Shown: positions 52,907 through 61,017, counted from the first letter of the stretch. The stretch is 64,000 nucleotides of DNA from Bog-532 sp963830385 (GCA_963830385.1 CAWHMD010000005.1:744001-808000), one strand, 5' to 3'. Numbers and translations: made by a program. Notes: generated by a model from the letters alone, not told the origin.

Positions 52907-54119
52907 TAGTGCCGTAGCAGATTAGGTTTGCCCGGGTCGTTTCCTCGTAGGCGCTGATGGTCGAGACTGGCTGGGTGAGTGAGCGGCTGCGGGTTCGCGA
53001 GATCGATGACGATGAGGGCCGGCGGCTGGTGCGGATCATCCGCCGGGGCAGCGGGTCGGTGGTGACCTGGCGGCGGGCGCAGATGGTGCTGCTGTCCGCG
53101 CAGGGCATGGACGCACCCGCGATCGCGAAAGTGGCGTTCACCAGCGAGGACCGGGTCCGGGACGTGATCCGGAACTTCAACGCCGACGGGTTCAGCTCGC
53201 TGTACCCGAAGTACAAGGGCGGCCGGCCGCCAAAGTTCACCCTCCCGCAGCGGCGGGAGATCAAGAAGACCGCCCGGGCAGCCCCGGCTGACTTCGGGCT
53301 GCCGTTTTCCACCTGGAGCCTGTCGAAGCTGGCGGAGTTCCTGGTGGCTGAGGGGGTGGTCGACGACATCAGCCACGAGGGCCTGCGCACGCTGCTCCGC
53401 GAGGAAGGCGTCACCTTTCAACGGCTGAAAACGTGGAAGGCCTCGAAAGATCCGCAGTACGCAGCCAAGAAGGCCCGGGTTGAGCAGCTGTACGCGATCG
53501 CCGGCCGCGAGGCCGCCCCGCAGGACGGGGACCCGGCGGTGATCTTCTGCGTCGACGAGTTCGGCCCCCTGAACTTGCAGCCCCGGCCCGGCCGGCAGTG
53601 GGCCGCGGTCAGCGGCAGGAGCAAAGACCCCGGCCGGAGCCCGCGGCGGCGGATGCGCGCGACCTACCACCGCACCGAAGGCGTCCGGCACCTGCTGGCG
53701 GCTTACGAGCTGGGCGAGGACAAGCTGTTCGGGCACGTCAAGCCCCGCAAGACCCGGGCCCGGTTCCTGGAGTTCTGCCGCTACCTGCGCTCCCTCTACC
53801 CGCCTGAGGTCCGGATCGCGGTCATCTGCGACAACTTCAGCCCCCATCTGACCACCGCCAGGGACAGCCGCGTCGGTGACTGGGCAGCGGCTAGCAACGT
53901 GGAAATCGCCTGCACCCCCGTCGAACGCGTCCTGGCTGAACCGCATCGAGGCCCAGTTCACCGCCCTGCGCTACTTCGCACTGGACGGGACCGACCACGC
54001 CAGCCACAAGGAACAGGCCAGCATGATCCGCCGGTACATCATCTGGCGGAACAACCACGCCTACGATCAGCGGCTCCGCCGCATCATCGACCGGGCAAAC
54101 GTAGCTTGATGCGGCACTA
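52907..54119 (+). mobile_element. IS630-family insertion sequence with TA duplication
   Basis: The ends are imperfect ~32-bp inverted repeats beginning TAGTGCCG (left, 52907) and, inverted, TAGTGCCG (right, ending 54119). Both also carry GTTTGCCCGG about 20 bp in. The outer TA on each side (52907-52908, 54118-54119) is the expected target duplication. Length (~1.21 kb) and the single transposase gene fit IS630/Tc1-mariner-type elements. Confidence 0.85.
52957..54109 (+). pseudogene. IS630-family transposase, frameshifted near the 3' end
   Basis: The main frame has an N-terminal HTH (RRAQMVLLSAQGMDAPAIAK), WSLSKLAEFLVAEGVVDDIS and the first catalytic Asp in VIFCVDEFGPLNLQPRPG. The second catalytic-region Asp is in IAVICDNFSPHLTTAR. 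After EIACTP the frame changes; the family's SNASWLNRIEAQFTALRYFA and IIWRNNHAYDQRLRRI lie in the next frame to a TGA at 54109. Removing one C from the run at 53915-53919 restores it. Programmed frameshifting is known in some elements, but a C5 run is not a typical slippery site. Confidence 0.85.
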
Positions 54120-54764
54120 GCTGGGGAGGAGCAGGCGGCGCCAGGTGTCGGCGAGGAAGCGCTCGTATCGCTGGGGGCTCCAGCCGCGCTGGCGGACCAG
54201 CAGCTGGTAGAGCTCGGGGGCGTTGGTGGCCCAGATGATGTCGGCCGCCTCGCCGGGATCCAGGCGCAGCGGGGTGACGGTGGCGAGGTCGGCGACGAAG
54301 CGGTGCATGTTCGCGGCGCGGCGCTCGGCGATCTGATTCCACAGCGCGGCCAGTTCCGGTTCTGTGGGCGCAGCCTGCTGGATGATGGCAAGCATGATCG
54401 CCATGCGAGGGGCGATCACCGCCATCGCCGCGGCGTAGGTCGCGATCTTGGTTTCGGCGTCGGGGGCGGCCTGGATCGCCCGCACGTAGTCGCGCTGCCC
54501 GGCGGGGATGGCCTGGCCAGTGCCGGAAATGGCGGTCTCGATCAGCAGCCGGGCCAGTGCGGGCTTGCGGCCGACGGAGGCGTAGACGGTGTCGAGCGCC
54601 ACCCCGGCCCGCCCGGCGATCGCAGTCATCGGGGTGGCGGTGTATCCGCGCTCGGTGAACAGCTCCCGGGCAGCGTCCAGGATCGCCGCGCGGGTGCGGG
54701 CGGCGCCCTGGCGGCGGCGGGTCGCGTCGTAGCGCCTCTTGACAGGTGGTGGCATGGGGGTCAT
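54117..54764 (-). CDS. TetR-family transcriptional regulator
   Basis: A regulator of 215 residues. The basic N-terminus (KRRYDATRRRQGAARTRAAI) leads into LDAARELFTERGYTATPMTA and IAGRAGVALDTVYASVGRKP, the HTH. The ligand domain follows. Its stop codon TAG is at 54117-54119, inside the IS630 right end/TA duplication. The uninterrupted sequence would also read TAG there, so the protein is unchanged. ATG 54764 lacks a ribosome binding site and may be leaderless. It diverges from the ABM-like gene at 54816. Confidence 0.88.
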   Translation of the reverse strand: MTPMPPPVKRRYDATRRRQGAARTRAAILDAARELFTERGYTATPMTAIAGRAGVALDTVYASVGRKPALARLLIETAISGTGQAIPAGQRDYVRAIQAAPDAETKIATYAAAMAVIAPRMAIMLAIIQQAAPTEPELAALWNQIAERRAANMHRFVADLATVTPLRLDPGEAADIIWATNAPELYQLLVRQRGWSPQRYERFLADTWRRLLLPS

Positions 54765-54771
54765 GATACAG

Positions 54772-54795
54772 ATATTCGTCCGAATATATTTCGGA
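54772..54795. promoter_or_regulatory. overlapping palindromes between TetR and ABM-like genes
   Basis: ATATTCG-TC-CGAATAT (54772-54787) and TCCGAA-TATAT-TTCGGA (54779-54795) are both perfect inverted repeats that share half their sequence. They lie 8 bp from the TetR start and ~21 bp from the ABM-like start. This is a strong candidate operator for both genes. Confidence 0.65.
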
Positions 54796-54815
54796 CCAAT
54801 TCGAGGAGGCCCACG

Positions 54816-55115
54816 GTGGCCTACGCATTTACCTACGACGTGCCGATCAACGCTGAGATGTACGCCCGCATCAAGGAAGGCCTTGGCCCCGAACCCCAGG
54901 ACGGCTTGATCGCTCACCTGGCCTGGCGGACCGACACCGGGTTGCGCTACGTCGAGGTCTGGCAGTCCAAGGACGACTACGAAGCGTTCGCCGAGCAGCG
55001 GCTGCACCCAGTCGTCCGCCCGCTGCTGCAGGAAATGCTCGGCTTCGTGCCGCCCGAGCCCACCCATACCATGCTCGACGTCATCGACGCCTGGACTGGA
55101 CCGGCGTCTGACTGA
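54816..55115 (+). CDS. ABM-like small protein
   Basis: A 99-residue protein: AYAFTYDVPINAEMYARIKE, then GLIAHLAWRTDTGLRYVEVW, QSKDDYEAFAEQRLHPVVRP and LLQEMLGFVPPEPTHTMLDV. It fits a dimeric alpha-beta barrel related to antibiotic monooxygenases. GTG 54816 has GAGGAGG upstream. With the divergent TetR it repeats the TetR/ABM architecture at 43186-44191. Confidence 0.75.
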   Translation: MAYAFTYDVPINAEMYARIKEGLGPEPQDGLIAHLAWRTDTGLRYVEVWQSKDDYEAFAEQRLHPVVRPLLQEMLGFVPPEPTHTMLDVIDAWTGPASD

Positions 55116-55126
55116 CCTGCCCCCGT

Positions 55127-55386
55127 GGCATGCAGAGCGACGCCCTGGCGGCGGACGCGGCGGCTAATTTCGGCAAGAGCCAGCAACTGACCCTGCCGCC
55201 GCCGCGTCCGGTCCGCCAGGCCAGAGGGCCTTTCATCGCGATACCGCCGCAGCCACGCATGCACACTCTGGCGGCTGACTCCATACCGTCGGCGACCTCG
55301 GTCACCAGAACCGGCACGACCTCAACCACAGCCCAGTATCTCTGCTCGGCCATGCTCAGCTCCCCAAGCATGAGCAGGAGTGTCAA
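55127..55386 (-). pseudogene. IS481-type transposase N-terminal fragment
   Basis: The frame reads LGELSMAEQRYWAVVEVVPV then VTEVADGMESAARVCMRG. The neighbouring frame gives HAWLRRYRDERPSGLADRTR. Together they follow the N-terminal HTH of IS481/IS3-type transposases (the LRRYRDEGLAGLADRTRRP segment). The gene is frameshifted and lacks the integrase core. Confidence 0.65.
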
Positions 55387-55799
55387 GCATCAGGCGAAGC
55401 CCATGTACAAAGAGCCGCACGCAGAATGGGTCCGTCGGTACCTCACCCAACACCAACCCACGTGTCCATTCACGGGGGCTGTCGTTGCGATGCCTCCAGG
55501 CGGCCCTACCCGGACGGCCCGAACCGGCCGCGCCCCGAGTCGGGCACCTCTGATGCCCGGCTTGAAACGGCCCCACCCTGCGGACAGGGATTTCTGGCGT
55601 ACGGAAGGGCTGGCTTTCCTCGACTGCTGGCAGATCGCCGACGACGAACCGCGGGTCAAGGTGGCGCCATCTAGCGATCGTCCTTGGCCAGTTCCCCGCT
55701 GTGCAGGACGCCGGCGATAGCCCGCCGCCATGGTCCCGTCGAGTCGTACAGGTCTTGCTCGGTATCCACCACGGATATCAGGACACCAGCTACGTTGCG
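55387..55799. other. no intact gene; unassigned fragment on the minus strand
   Basis: Between the two transposase remnants the minus frame around 55671-55840 reads GITIGRLERNVAGVLISVVD then TEQDLYDSTGPWRRAIAGVL. It looks like the C-terminus of a real protein but has no recognisable family or start. The rest shows nothing. Confidence 0.3.
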
Positions 55800-56178
55800 C
55801 TCCAGCCGGCCTATCGTGATGCCGTCCGAACGGACGAAGAACGCCGGCCACAGGCCTTCTCCGCCTCGATCACCGCACACCGCTCAGCTACGGGTGCGTC
55901 CGGGCGAAGAAGGCCGCTGCTTTTTTCAGGAACTCGTTTTCCATCCGCAGCCGCCGGACCTCATCTTCGAGTTCCTTCACACGCGCACGCTCCACCGGGG
56001 AAAGAGCCGGGTCAGGCTCTGGATTTTCCCGCCGCCAGACGTTCACCCAGTTTCCCAAGGCCCCGTCGTGGATCCCCAGGTCCCGGGCCACCTCAGCGAT
56101 CGGCTTACCCGTCTCGATGACCATCTGCACGGCCTCAGCCTTGAACTGCGGGCTGAACTTACGGCGATGCTCCGGCAT
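55800..56178 (-). mobile_element. IS3-family remnant: intact OrfA, OrfB cut after ~20 codons
   Basis: OrfA (56178-55888) begins PEHRRKFSPQFKAEAVQMVI, with an HTH (PIAEVARDLGIHDGALGNWV) and a coiled coil (VERARVKELEDEVRRLRMEN) ending LKKAAAFFA, a typical IS3 OrfA. Beyond it, OrfB starts VAERCAVIEAEKA and is then replaced by unrelated sequence. Without OrfB the element cannot move. Confidence 0.8.
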
Positions 56179-56250
56179 AAACAGATCCTCTCAGTAGAAC
56201 CGAGAATCACTGTCCAAGATCTTTAATACACCTCATACCCACTCCGGCCT

Positions 56251-57777
56251 TTAAAAAATGTCATATCCGGCTTTGTCCGCGAAGTCATCGACACGCCTTG
56301 TCATGCAGGCCAGTGCGTGGGCGAGTTTCGCCGTTGAGACAGCGGGCTTCACCGGACGGTGCCGGTAGACGAAGTCTGGATTGAATCCGAGCCACTCACC
56401 GGGAACGTAGCTCTTCGCCCTCAGATCGGGCCCCAGGATAACTTCGACGTCGGAGTGATCGAAGAAGCCGGCGTGCTCGGCCTCGACGATTGTCTCCCGT
56501 GCGCCTCGTTTCGCGTCGCCTTGATGATCGGGGTCCTCGACAGTGATGAAGTACCGAAGCTGGTTCTCCTGGAACTGCCATCCGATGCCGCGATCTTCGG
56601 CCAGCCGGCGCCAGTAAGTGACGAGGCCACCACGGTCACCGCCGACCACGAAAGACTTGGTCTCGCCAAAATGGGCCTGAATGACCTGGGCGAGGCCGCT
56701 GAATCGCATGCGTGCGATGGCTCCGTCGAGTCCGCCGCCCGGCAGTTGCGCGACGGCGTCGGCCGCAGAGAACTGCTCATCGAGTGCTTGGGCGGGATCG
56801 ACTGCCTCGGCCAGTGCAACGAGGCGGTGAGTCAATGCGCGATAGCGCATGAATTGGCCGCTCGTGTGCCCGAGTGAATCGGCATCGATCTGATCGAGCG
56901 CACCGGCCAGGTCTCGGTAGTCGACGTGTACCCACGGGCTCGGCAGCCGGAAGGACGGCGACATGAGACTCAGCAGCACGTAACGGGTACCCTTCGCCCC
57001 GGCTTCGCCGTGATGGGGTGACCATGGGAACGGGTACGTGGTGTACTTCCTGAGCTGGTCGGGGTAGGGCACCGAGTAGAGCTTGTTCTCTACGACGACC
57101 TTTGGACTCGCGCCCACCGGGTCAATTACGACGTCGAGATGGCGGCGTTCTCGCCAGACGCCGATCTGGCTGACACTGTCATAGTGCGCAGCGCCGAGGA
57201 GGTCGAGCAATGGCGCGCACGGGATGGGGAAGTGCGCCAGCAGCCACGCGATCGTGTTGGAGTGGAACAATTCCTGCCCCGCCCGGGACTGTGCCCACAG
57301 CAGGTCGTTCTCGAAGGCATCGAGCAGGGGAAGGATTCGCTCCAGCAGGCCCGGTTCGGCGGGCCCCTCCCGGACCTGCTCCGCTGGCGTCGCTGAAATT
57401 GCGGGAGCCGGATCCGGTCGGATCGCTGCATCTTCGATGAGCGCGTCGAGAGGCAGGTAGCGCACCGGGTTGGCTGACCCATGGCGGAACAGGTGCGTGA
57501 CGTCACGGCCCACGTATCTGTCGCGGTCCCAGGCCACCACGCCCTTGAAGCCAATACGGTTCTCCAGCCCCTCGACGGGCGAGGGCAGCCACCGTGCTGG
57601 CTGATAGACCTCACGTACGATCCCGTCGGCCACCGCCAGAACACGGACCACTCGCTGCGCGTTCGCCGGCGACATCACCCACCAAGCGCGAGTGATGTCA
57701 TAGAGATCCTCGGCCGAGATGCCCTCATGCCAGCTCTTGTTCAGACGAAGGAGCAACGCGAGGTCGCCTTGAGACAT
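56251..57777 (-). CDS. two-domain protein with putative PD-(D/E)XK nuclease domain
   Basis: About 508 residues from ATG 57777; earlier starts at 57807 and 57852 are possible and none has a good ribosome binding site. The N-terminal ~115 residues (LLLRLNKSWHEGISAEDLYD; GIVREVYQPARWLPSPVEGL; RYVGRDVTHLFRHGSANPVR) resemble a PUA/ASCH-like domain found fused to restriction-type nucleases. The middle part, HSNTIAWLLAHFP then RHLDVVIDPVGASPKVVVEN-K, gives the D-x14-E-x-K arrangement of PDDEXK_4-type nucleases. The C-terminal ~200 residues are unassigned. A defence or DNA-processing role is inference. It sits just inside the second att core. Confidence 0.6.
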   Translation of the reverse strand: MSQGDLALLLRLNKSWHEGISAEDLYDITRAWWVMSPANAQRVVRVLAVADGIVREVYQPARWLPSPVEGLENRIGFKGVVAWDRDRYVGRDVTHLFRHGSANPVRYLPLDALIEDAAIRPDPAPAISATPAEQVREGPAEPGLLERILPLLDAFENDLLWAQSRAGQELFHSNTIAWLLAHFPIPCAPLLDLLGAAHYDSVSQIGVWRERRHLDVVIDPVGASPKVVVENKLYSVPYPDQLRKYTTYPFPWSPHHGEAGAKGTRYVLLSLMSPSFRLPSPWVHVDYRDLAGALDQIDADSLGHTSGQFMRYRALTHRLVALAEAVDPAQALDEQFSAADAVAQLPGGGLDGAIARMRFSGLAQVIQAHFGETKSFVVGGDRGGLVTYWRRLAEDRGIGWQFQENQLRYFITVEDPDHQGDAKRGARETIVEAEHAGFFDHSDVEVILGPDLRAKSYVPGEWLGFNPDFVYRHRPVKPAVSTAKLAHALACMTRRVDDFADKAGYDIF

Positions 57778-57929
57778 GGCCACAAGGGTAGGGGCATGCG
57801 CTGACATCAGATCCGGCGCGTGATTACAGGTGGTCGAGTGACAAGCGGCCACCGTCGCGACCGCATTCCCATCTCAGAACGCCGATGTCGGCGGTTCGGC
57901 GCTACCGGTTGGGACGATGTGCCCGATCA

Positions 57930-58331
57930 TCCGTGTCACGGAAGCGGCGACCGTCTGACACTGGGGACACTGTCGTCTGGTGCCGGGATATACGCAGGTC
58001 AGCGGATCCCTAGTGCGCCGCCTATGGTTCCGCCACGGGTCATCCCGGCGCCAAAAATTGGCACTTAGTCACTTGATATGGCACTTGGCCTGAGAAATTA
58101 AATTCGAAAAGGCTCACTGAAGTGTGGAGCTATGGGGATTCGAACCCCAGACCTCTTCCATGCCATGGACGCCTGTCCCGTCTGAGCGGGTCGCGCTGGG
58201 TCGCGTCAGTGCAGTTCAGGCCGGTAGTGCTGTCTGACTGGTGCTGAGTGAATCCGGCGTAATCCGGGGGCCGTTGTCACTTGGTTTGTCACTGGTTTCC
58301 CGGGCCTCACCATCGAAGGTGAGGGTTCGGT
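57930..58331. repeat. integrative-element end, copy 2
   Basis: This segment resembles 26398-26780: CCGTGTCACGG palindrome (57931-57941), a GGCACTTAGTCACTTG / TGGCACTTGGCCTG stretch, the 72-bp att core, then GTTGTCACTTGG / TTTGTCACTGG just ahead of the intact 81-aa gene. It is the better preserved of the two copies. Confidence 0.75.
58113..58184. repeat. att core 2: 72-bp repeat with the 3' part of tRNA-Ala(GGC)
   Basis: Identical to 26575-26646. Positions 58125-58169 (minus strand) are the 3' 45 nt of tRNA-Ala(GGC), again without the 5' half. With core 1 it forms direct repeats 31.5 kb apart. Confidence 0.8.
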
Positions 58332-58577
58332 ATGGCAGCTCGAATCGAAGATCAATTCATGACCGCGGAGTTCGGTGGGCGGGTGGTCGCGACCGCGCGG
58401 TACAGCCCGGAGGCGGCGGCTGATGGCCAGGGCGCGTGGATCGTGTCTGGTCTCCCCCGCCGCTTGTTCAGCCGGGACCAGGCGATCACGGCGATGGTGC
58501 TCGCGGAACGGCTCGCCGCGGGCTACGGCGACGATGATCTGTTCGTCATTGGGTGGCGTGAGGAACTGGGGCTGTGA
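58332..58577 (+). CDS. 81-aa conserved protein of the integrative element
   Basis: ATG 58332 encodes AARIEDQFMTAEFGGRVVAT, then GAWIVSGLPRRLFSRDQAIT and AMVLAERLAAGYGDDDLFVI ending in GWREELGL. It is soluble with a strongly acidic C-terminus. Its TGA overlaps the GTG of the DUF2637 gene (GTGA). This is the only intact copy; broken copies lie at 26.8, 33.1 and 39.1 kb. Genes of this size precede SpdA/DUF2637 genes in actinobacterial integrative elements; their function is unknown. Confidence 0.7.
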   Translation: MAARIEDQFMTAEFGGRVVATARYSPEAAADGQGAWIVSGLPRRLFSRDQAITAMVLAERLAAGYGDDDLFVIGWREELGL

Positions 58578-59177
58578 CGGACCGGCTCATCCGGATCACC
58601 ACGGCGCTCGCGGTGGTGGCGGTGGCGGTCGTCGCCGCGGTCATCTCCTACCAGCACGCGTACGAACTGGTGCGCTCACACGGGGAATTTAGGCGTGACG
58701 GCGCGGCTGCTGCCGTTCACGGTGGACGGGCTGATCTGGGCGGCGTCCATGGTGGTACTGGACGCCAGCCGCCGGGGCCAGCGGGTACCACGGCTGGCGG
58801 CCTGGAGCCTGGGGGTCGGGATCGTAGCCACGCTCGGGGCCAACCTGGCACACGGGATAGGGCACGGGCCGGTGGGTGCACTGATCAGCGCCTGGCCCGC
58901 ACTGGCGCTGGTCGGCTCGTTCGAGCTGCTGATGATGCTGATCCGCACCGGGCGCGGCAGACAGGCAGAGGGCACCGAGACCCAGCCGCGGTACCAGGCT
59001 GCACCACCACTGGCGCAGGACGCACCACTGGAGCTCTCGGCCGCGCCAACGCTGGAGCAAACAGTTCGTCAGCGCTACGAGGCAGGCCTCAGCCAGCGCG
59101 CCATCGCCCGCGAACTCGACATCGACCGCCGCAAGGTCAAACGCATACTCGACCAAGCGGCACGATGTAGCGGATAG
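58574..59177 (+). pseudogene. DUF2637 (SpdA-like) plasmid-transfer membrane protein, frameshifted
   Basis: GTG 58574 starts TDRLIRITTALAVVAVAVVA, the first DUF2637 helix, then SYQHAYELVRSHGE. The rest of the family pattern (VTARLLPFTVDGLIWAASMV, LGANLAHGIGHGPVGALISA, a third helix) is in another frame beginning near 58695. One extra base around GAATTTAGG (58686-58694) accounts for it. The C-terminal ~50 residues end in an HTH-like YEAGLSQRAIARELDIDRRK. DUF2637/Spd proteins spread conjugative elements between mycelial compartments. Confidence 0.8.
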
Positions 59178-59788
59178 ACCTGGAACGCAGACACGATACG
59201 TTGACTGCACACCCTTAATCCCGTCCGCTCCTTGTCCGTCGTTCTGCGCGTCCGGGGCCCCTCGATTTCCGCCGTTCAAGCCGTGGAAATCGGCTGATCT
59301 GCGTGGCCTACTACGAAGCTACGAAACGCCCGCTCATTTAGCCGATGAGCGTGCGCAACGCAAGACCGGGCCCTGACCGGTTCAGCAACGCTGCTCGCCA
59401 CCCTAGCCAGGGCCCGCGCCGGCTGCACAAGCTGGAAGCCACCAGACCGCGCGCGAGGTCGCGCCGAACGAGCCAGTATTCACCGTCGGCGACAGCCGCG
59501 CTCTCTCGTCCCGGAACCCGCAGCCGACACCAAAAGTCGCGCTCTGTAGTTGCTCCCCCACCAAGTGCACCAGGCCCACTTACCGCCGAAGGTCGCACTC
59601 TCATGTGTAGGATGCCATGCTGCGGGCTGCTGTGCTCGCCTGTAGAGGTAACGGTCGTTCCTCTACCCAGGACGTCCGCTACACCAGGACGTCCGCCAGC
59701 CCCTAATGAGTGCTGACACGGGTGGCCGAGTACGCAAGGAAAGACAAACCAGTTCTGGCCTTGCTTACAAGGGCTGAAGGCTTGGAGG
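59178..59788. other. no gene seen; a short 13-bp direct repeat
   Basis: About 600 bp downstream of both the DUF2637 and GvpU-like genes. One minus frame (MRVRPSAVSG at about 59600, then ERDFWCRLRVPGRESAAVAD) has no family I can name and overlaps no signal. CCAGGACGTCCGC occurs twice (59667-59679, 59684-59696). Confidence 0.35.
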
Positions 59789-60205
59789 TTAGCCTCCCCA
59801 GTGCCATCCTTGGATGTCTTCCATCCGAATTCGCCAGCCCACGATTTTGCTCCCGGCTGCCACGACGTTTTGCATGTGAAGGTACCCAATCGGCCGGCGC
59901 TCCGTAACATCGGCGCTACTGTACAGCTCGCGGACGCTGTCGGCCCCAGCGGCGAACTGCTCACTCGCGTCGCCAGCTTCGGTACGGCGCGCTAGCTGGC
60001 CCATCGCTTCCCACCACTGTGCCCCGCTGACGAGGTCTCCTGAGATGGAAGCGCCTCCCACCAGTACGGTCACTGGCATTCCCCCGACTTGCCCTTCATC
60101 TACGCTTCGGACAAGGGTCGCTAGCTCTGGATCACCTGGCTGTGGTTGACCCCGATCCGCACCGTTGACGGCATCCGTACCTTCCGCACCGTTAGTGGCA
60201 TTCAT
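59789..60205 (-). CDS. GvpU-like small protein
   Basis: It encodes 138 residues from ATG 60205 (GGGAGG 9 nt upstream). The N-terminal ~25 residues are Gly/Asn/Asp-rich. The core reads MPVTVLVGGASISGDLVSGA, a helical middle, then RPIGYLHMQNVVAAGSKIVG and WRIRMEDIQGWHWGG. The order (sheet with xISGxLISG, then IHLKNA-like and WRxxLxxVxGFxLG-like strands) resembles gas-vesicle accessory GvpU. No other gvp gene is present, so a gas-vesicle role is doubtful. It follows the leader-peptide genes on the same strand. Confidence 0.55.
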   Translation of the reverse strand: MNATNGAEGTDAVNGADRGQPQPGDPELATLVRSVDEGQVGGMPVTVLVGGASISGDLVSGAQWWEAMGQLARRTEAGDASEQFAAGADSVRELYSSADVTERRPIGYLHMQNVVAAGSKIVGWRIRMEDIQGWHWGG

Positions 60206-60294
60206 CCCCTGCAACCTCCCGCCTCACTTGCCAGTACTACGGAAATCGCCGTCGGGCTTCCGGGAATCTCGCCCTCGCGGTGAACCGCACCTAG

Positions 60295-60519
60295 CTAGCA
60301 CAGCCATTTACCAAACGACCGGACGCAAGGCCCTTGGTCAAATTGCATTATCGGTGGCGGTAGCGGCGGCAGCGTGCCGGCGTAAACCGGTACTGGTGCT
60401 CCGACGAGAGCCTGCGACGCGTCCACACCCGTACCGTCGGCAAGGGTGCCGTAGGCCGTCGTCCGGTCGACCGCCACTTGTACGGGTAGCCGCAGCCCCA
60501 TCGGTTTTGTCTCGTTCAT
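60295..60519 (-). CDS. leader-sharing precursor-like peptide C (74 aa)
   Basis: ATG 60519 has GGAGAACGAG upstream. The peptide starts NETKPMGLRLPVQVAVDRT, continues TAYGTLADGTGVDAS and ends QALVGAPVPVYAGTLPPLPP followed by PIMQFDQGPCVRSFGKWLC. The first half closely matches peptide B at 61279. GVDAS occupies the place of GVEAS. The C-terminal ~39 residues are proline-rich with two cysteines and would be the variable core. Candidate substrate of the protease at 61743. Confidence 0.65.
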   Translation of the reverse strand: MNETKPMGLRLPVQVAVDRTTAYGTLADGTGVDASQALVGAPVPVYAGTLPPLPPPIMQFDQGPCVRSFGKWLC

Positions 60520-60714
60520 CTCGTTCTCCATAAATTTGTGGCCCGTTGCACTCATTGCATGCTCCCGGCAGCGCGGCTGGTGGCTGCCCTGTACGGGTTT
60601 GGCGTGGGCCAGTCGCCGCCCGGTGCGGTCCTCCTAGATGACTGGTTGCACGGCCGAACCGCCAAACCGCCATGGGCGGTGGCCTATGCAGGCGGCTATT
60701 CGACCTAACCGTGG

Positions 60715-60969
60715 TCAGAAGTAACCCCGGCCGCGCAGGCATCGCCCGGCAGCGTACCCGGACAGGATCTGACAGACGGCAACTCGGGGGTTGACGCTTT
60801 CGGGGAACCAGGCGGGGTCGCCGGGCAATGCGGCCGCCTCCCTGCCGCCTACCGGGTCTTTGACGATCTCCAAGAGAGGCCCGTCTGGAGGGACAGGCTG
60901 AGGGACCAAATAGACATCGAGAGGAATTGACCTGTCGACCGTAGCCTGTACCGGCAACTTCAATGGCAT
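60715..60969 (-). CDS. leader-sharing precursor-like peptide D (84 aa)
   Basis: ATG 60969 has GAAGG upstream. The product opens PLKLPVQATVDRS, matching the shared leader, but has no GVEAS-type motif. The rest, IPLDVYLVPQPVPPDGPLLE then FPESVNPRVAVCQILSGYAA and RCLRGRGYF, ends in two cysteines and an aromatic tail. It may be a diverged precursor or an accessory peptide of the same pathway. Confidence 0.6.
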   Translation of the reverse strand: MPLKLPVQATVDRSIPLDVYLVPQPVPPDGPLLEIVKDPVGGREAAALPGDPAWFPESVNPRVAVCQILSGYAAGRCLRGRGYF

Positions 60970-61017
60970 ATCTACCTTCGCCTTTCCGCTATGCAGCGGG
61001 TCTTGTCCCTCCCAGTA

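Noticed and set aside
53905..53925. Programmed ribosomal frameshift in the IS630 transposase
   Set aside because: The site is a plain C run with no A/T-rich slippery heptamer and no obvious downstream pseudoknot; a mutation or sequencing error is simpler.
59667..59696. Two copies of CCAGGACGTCCGC 17 bp apart
   Set aside because: Only two short units, no gene start nearby and no further copies; not enough for a CRISPR, iteron or operator claim.
59338..59964. 208-codon open frame overlapping the GvpU-like gene
   Set aside because: Mostly a different-phase reading of the GvpU-like gene, then low-complexity sequence without motif or ribosome binding site.
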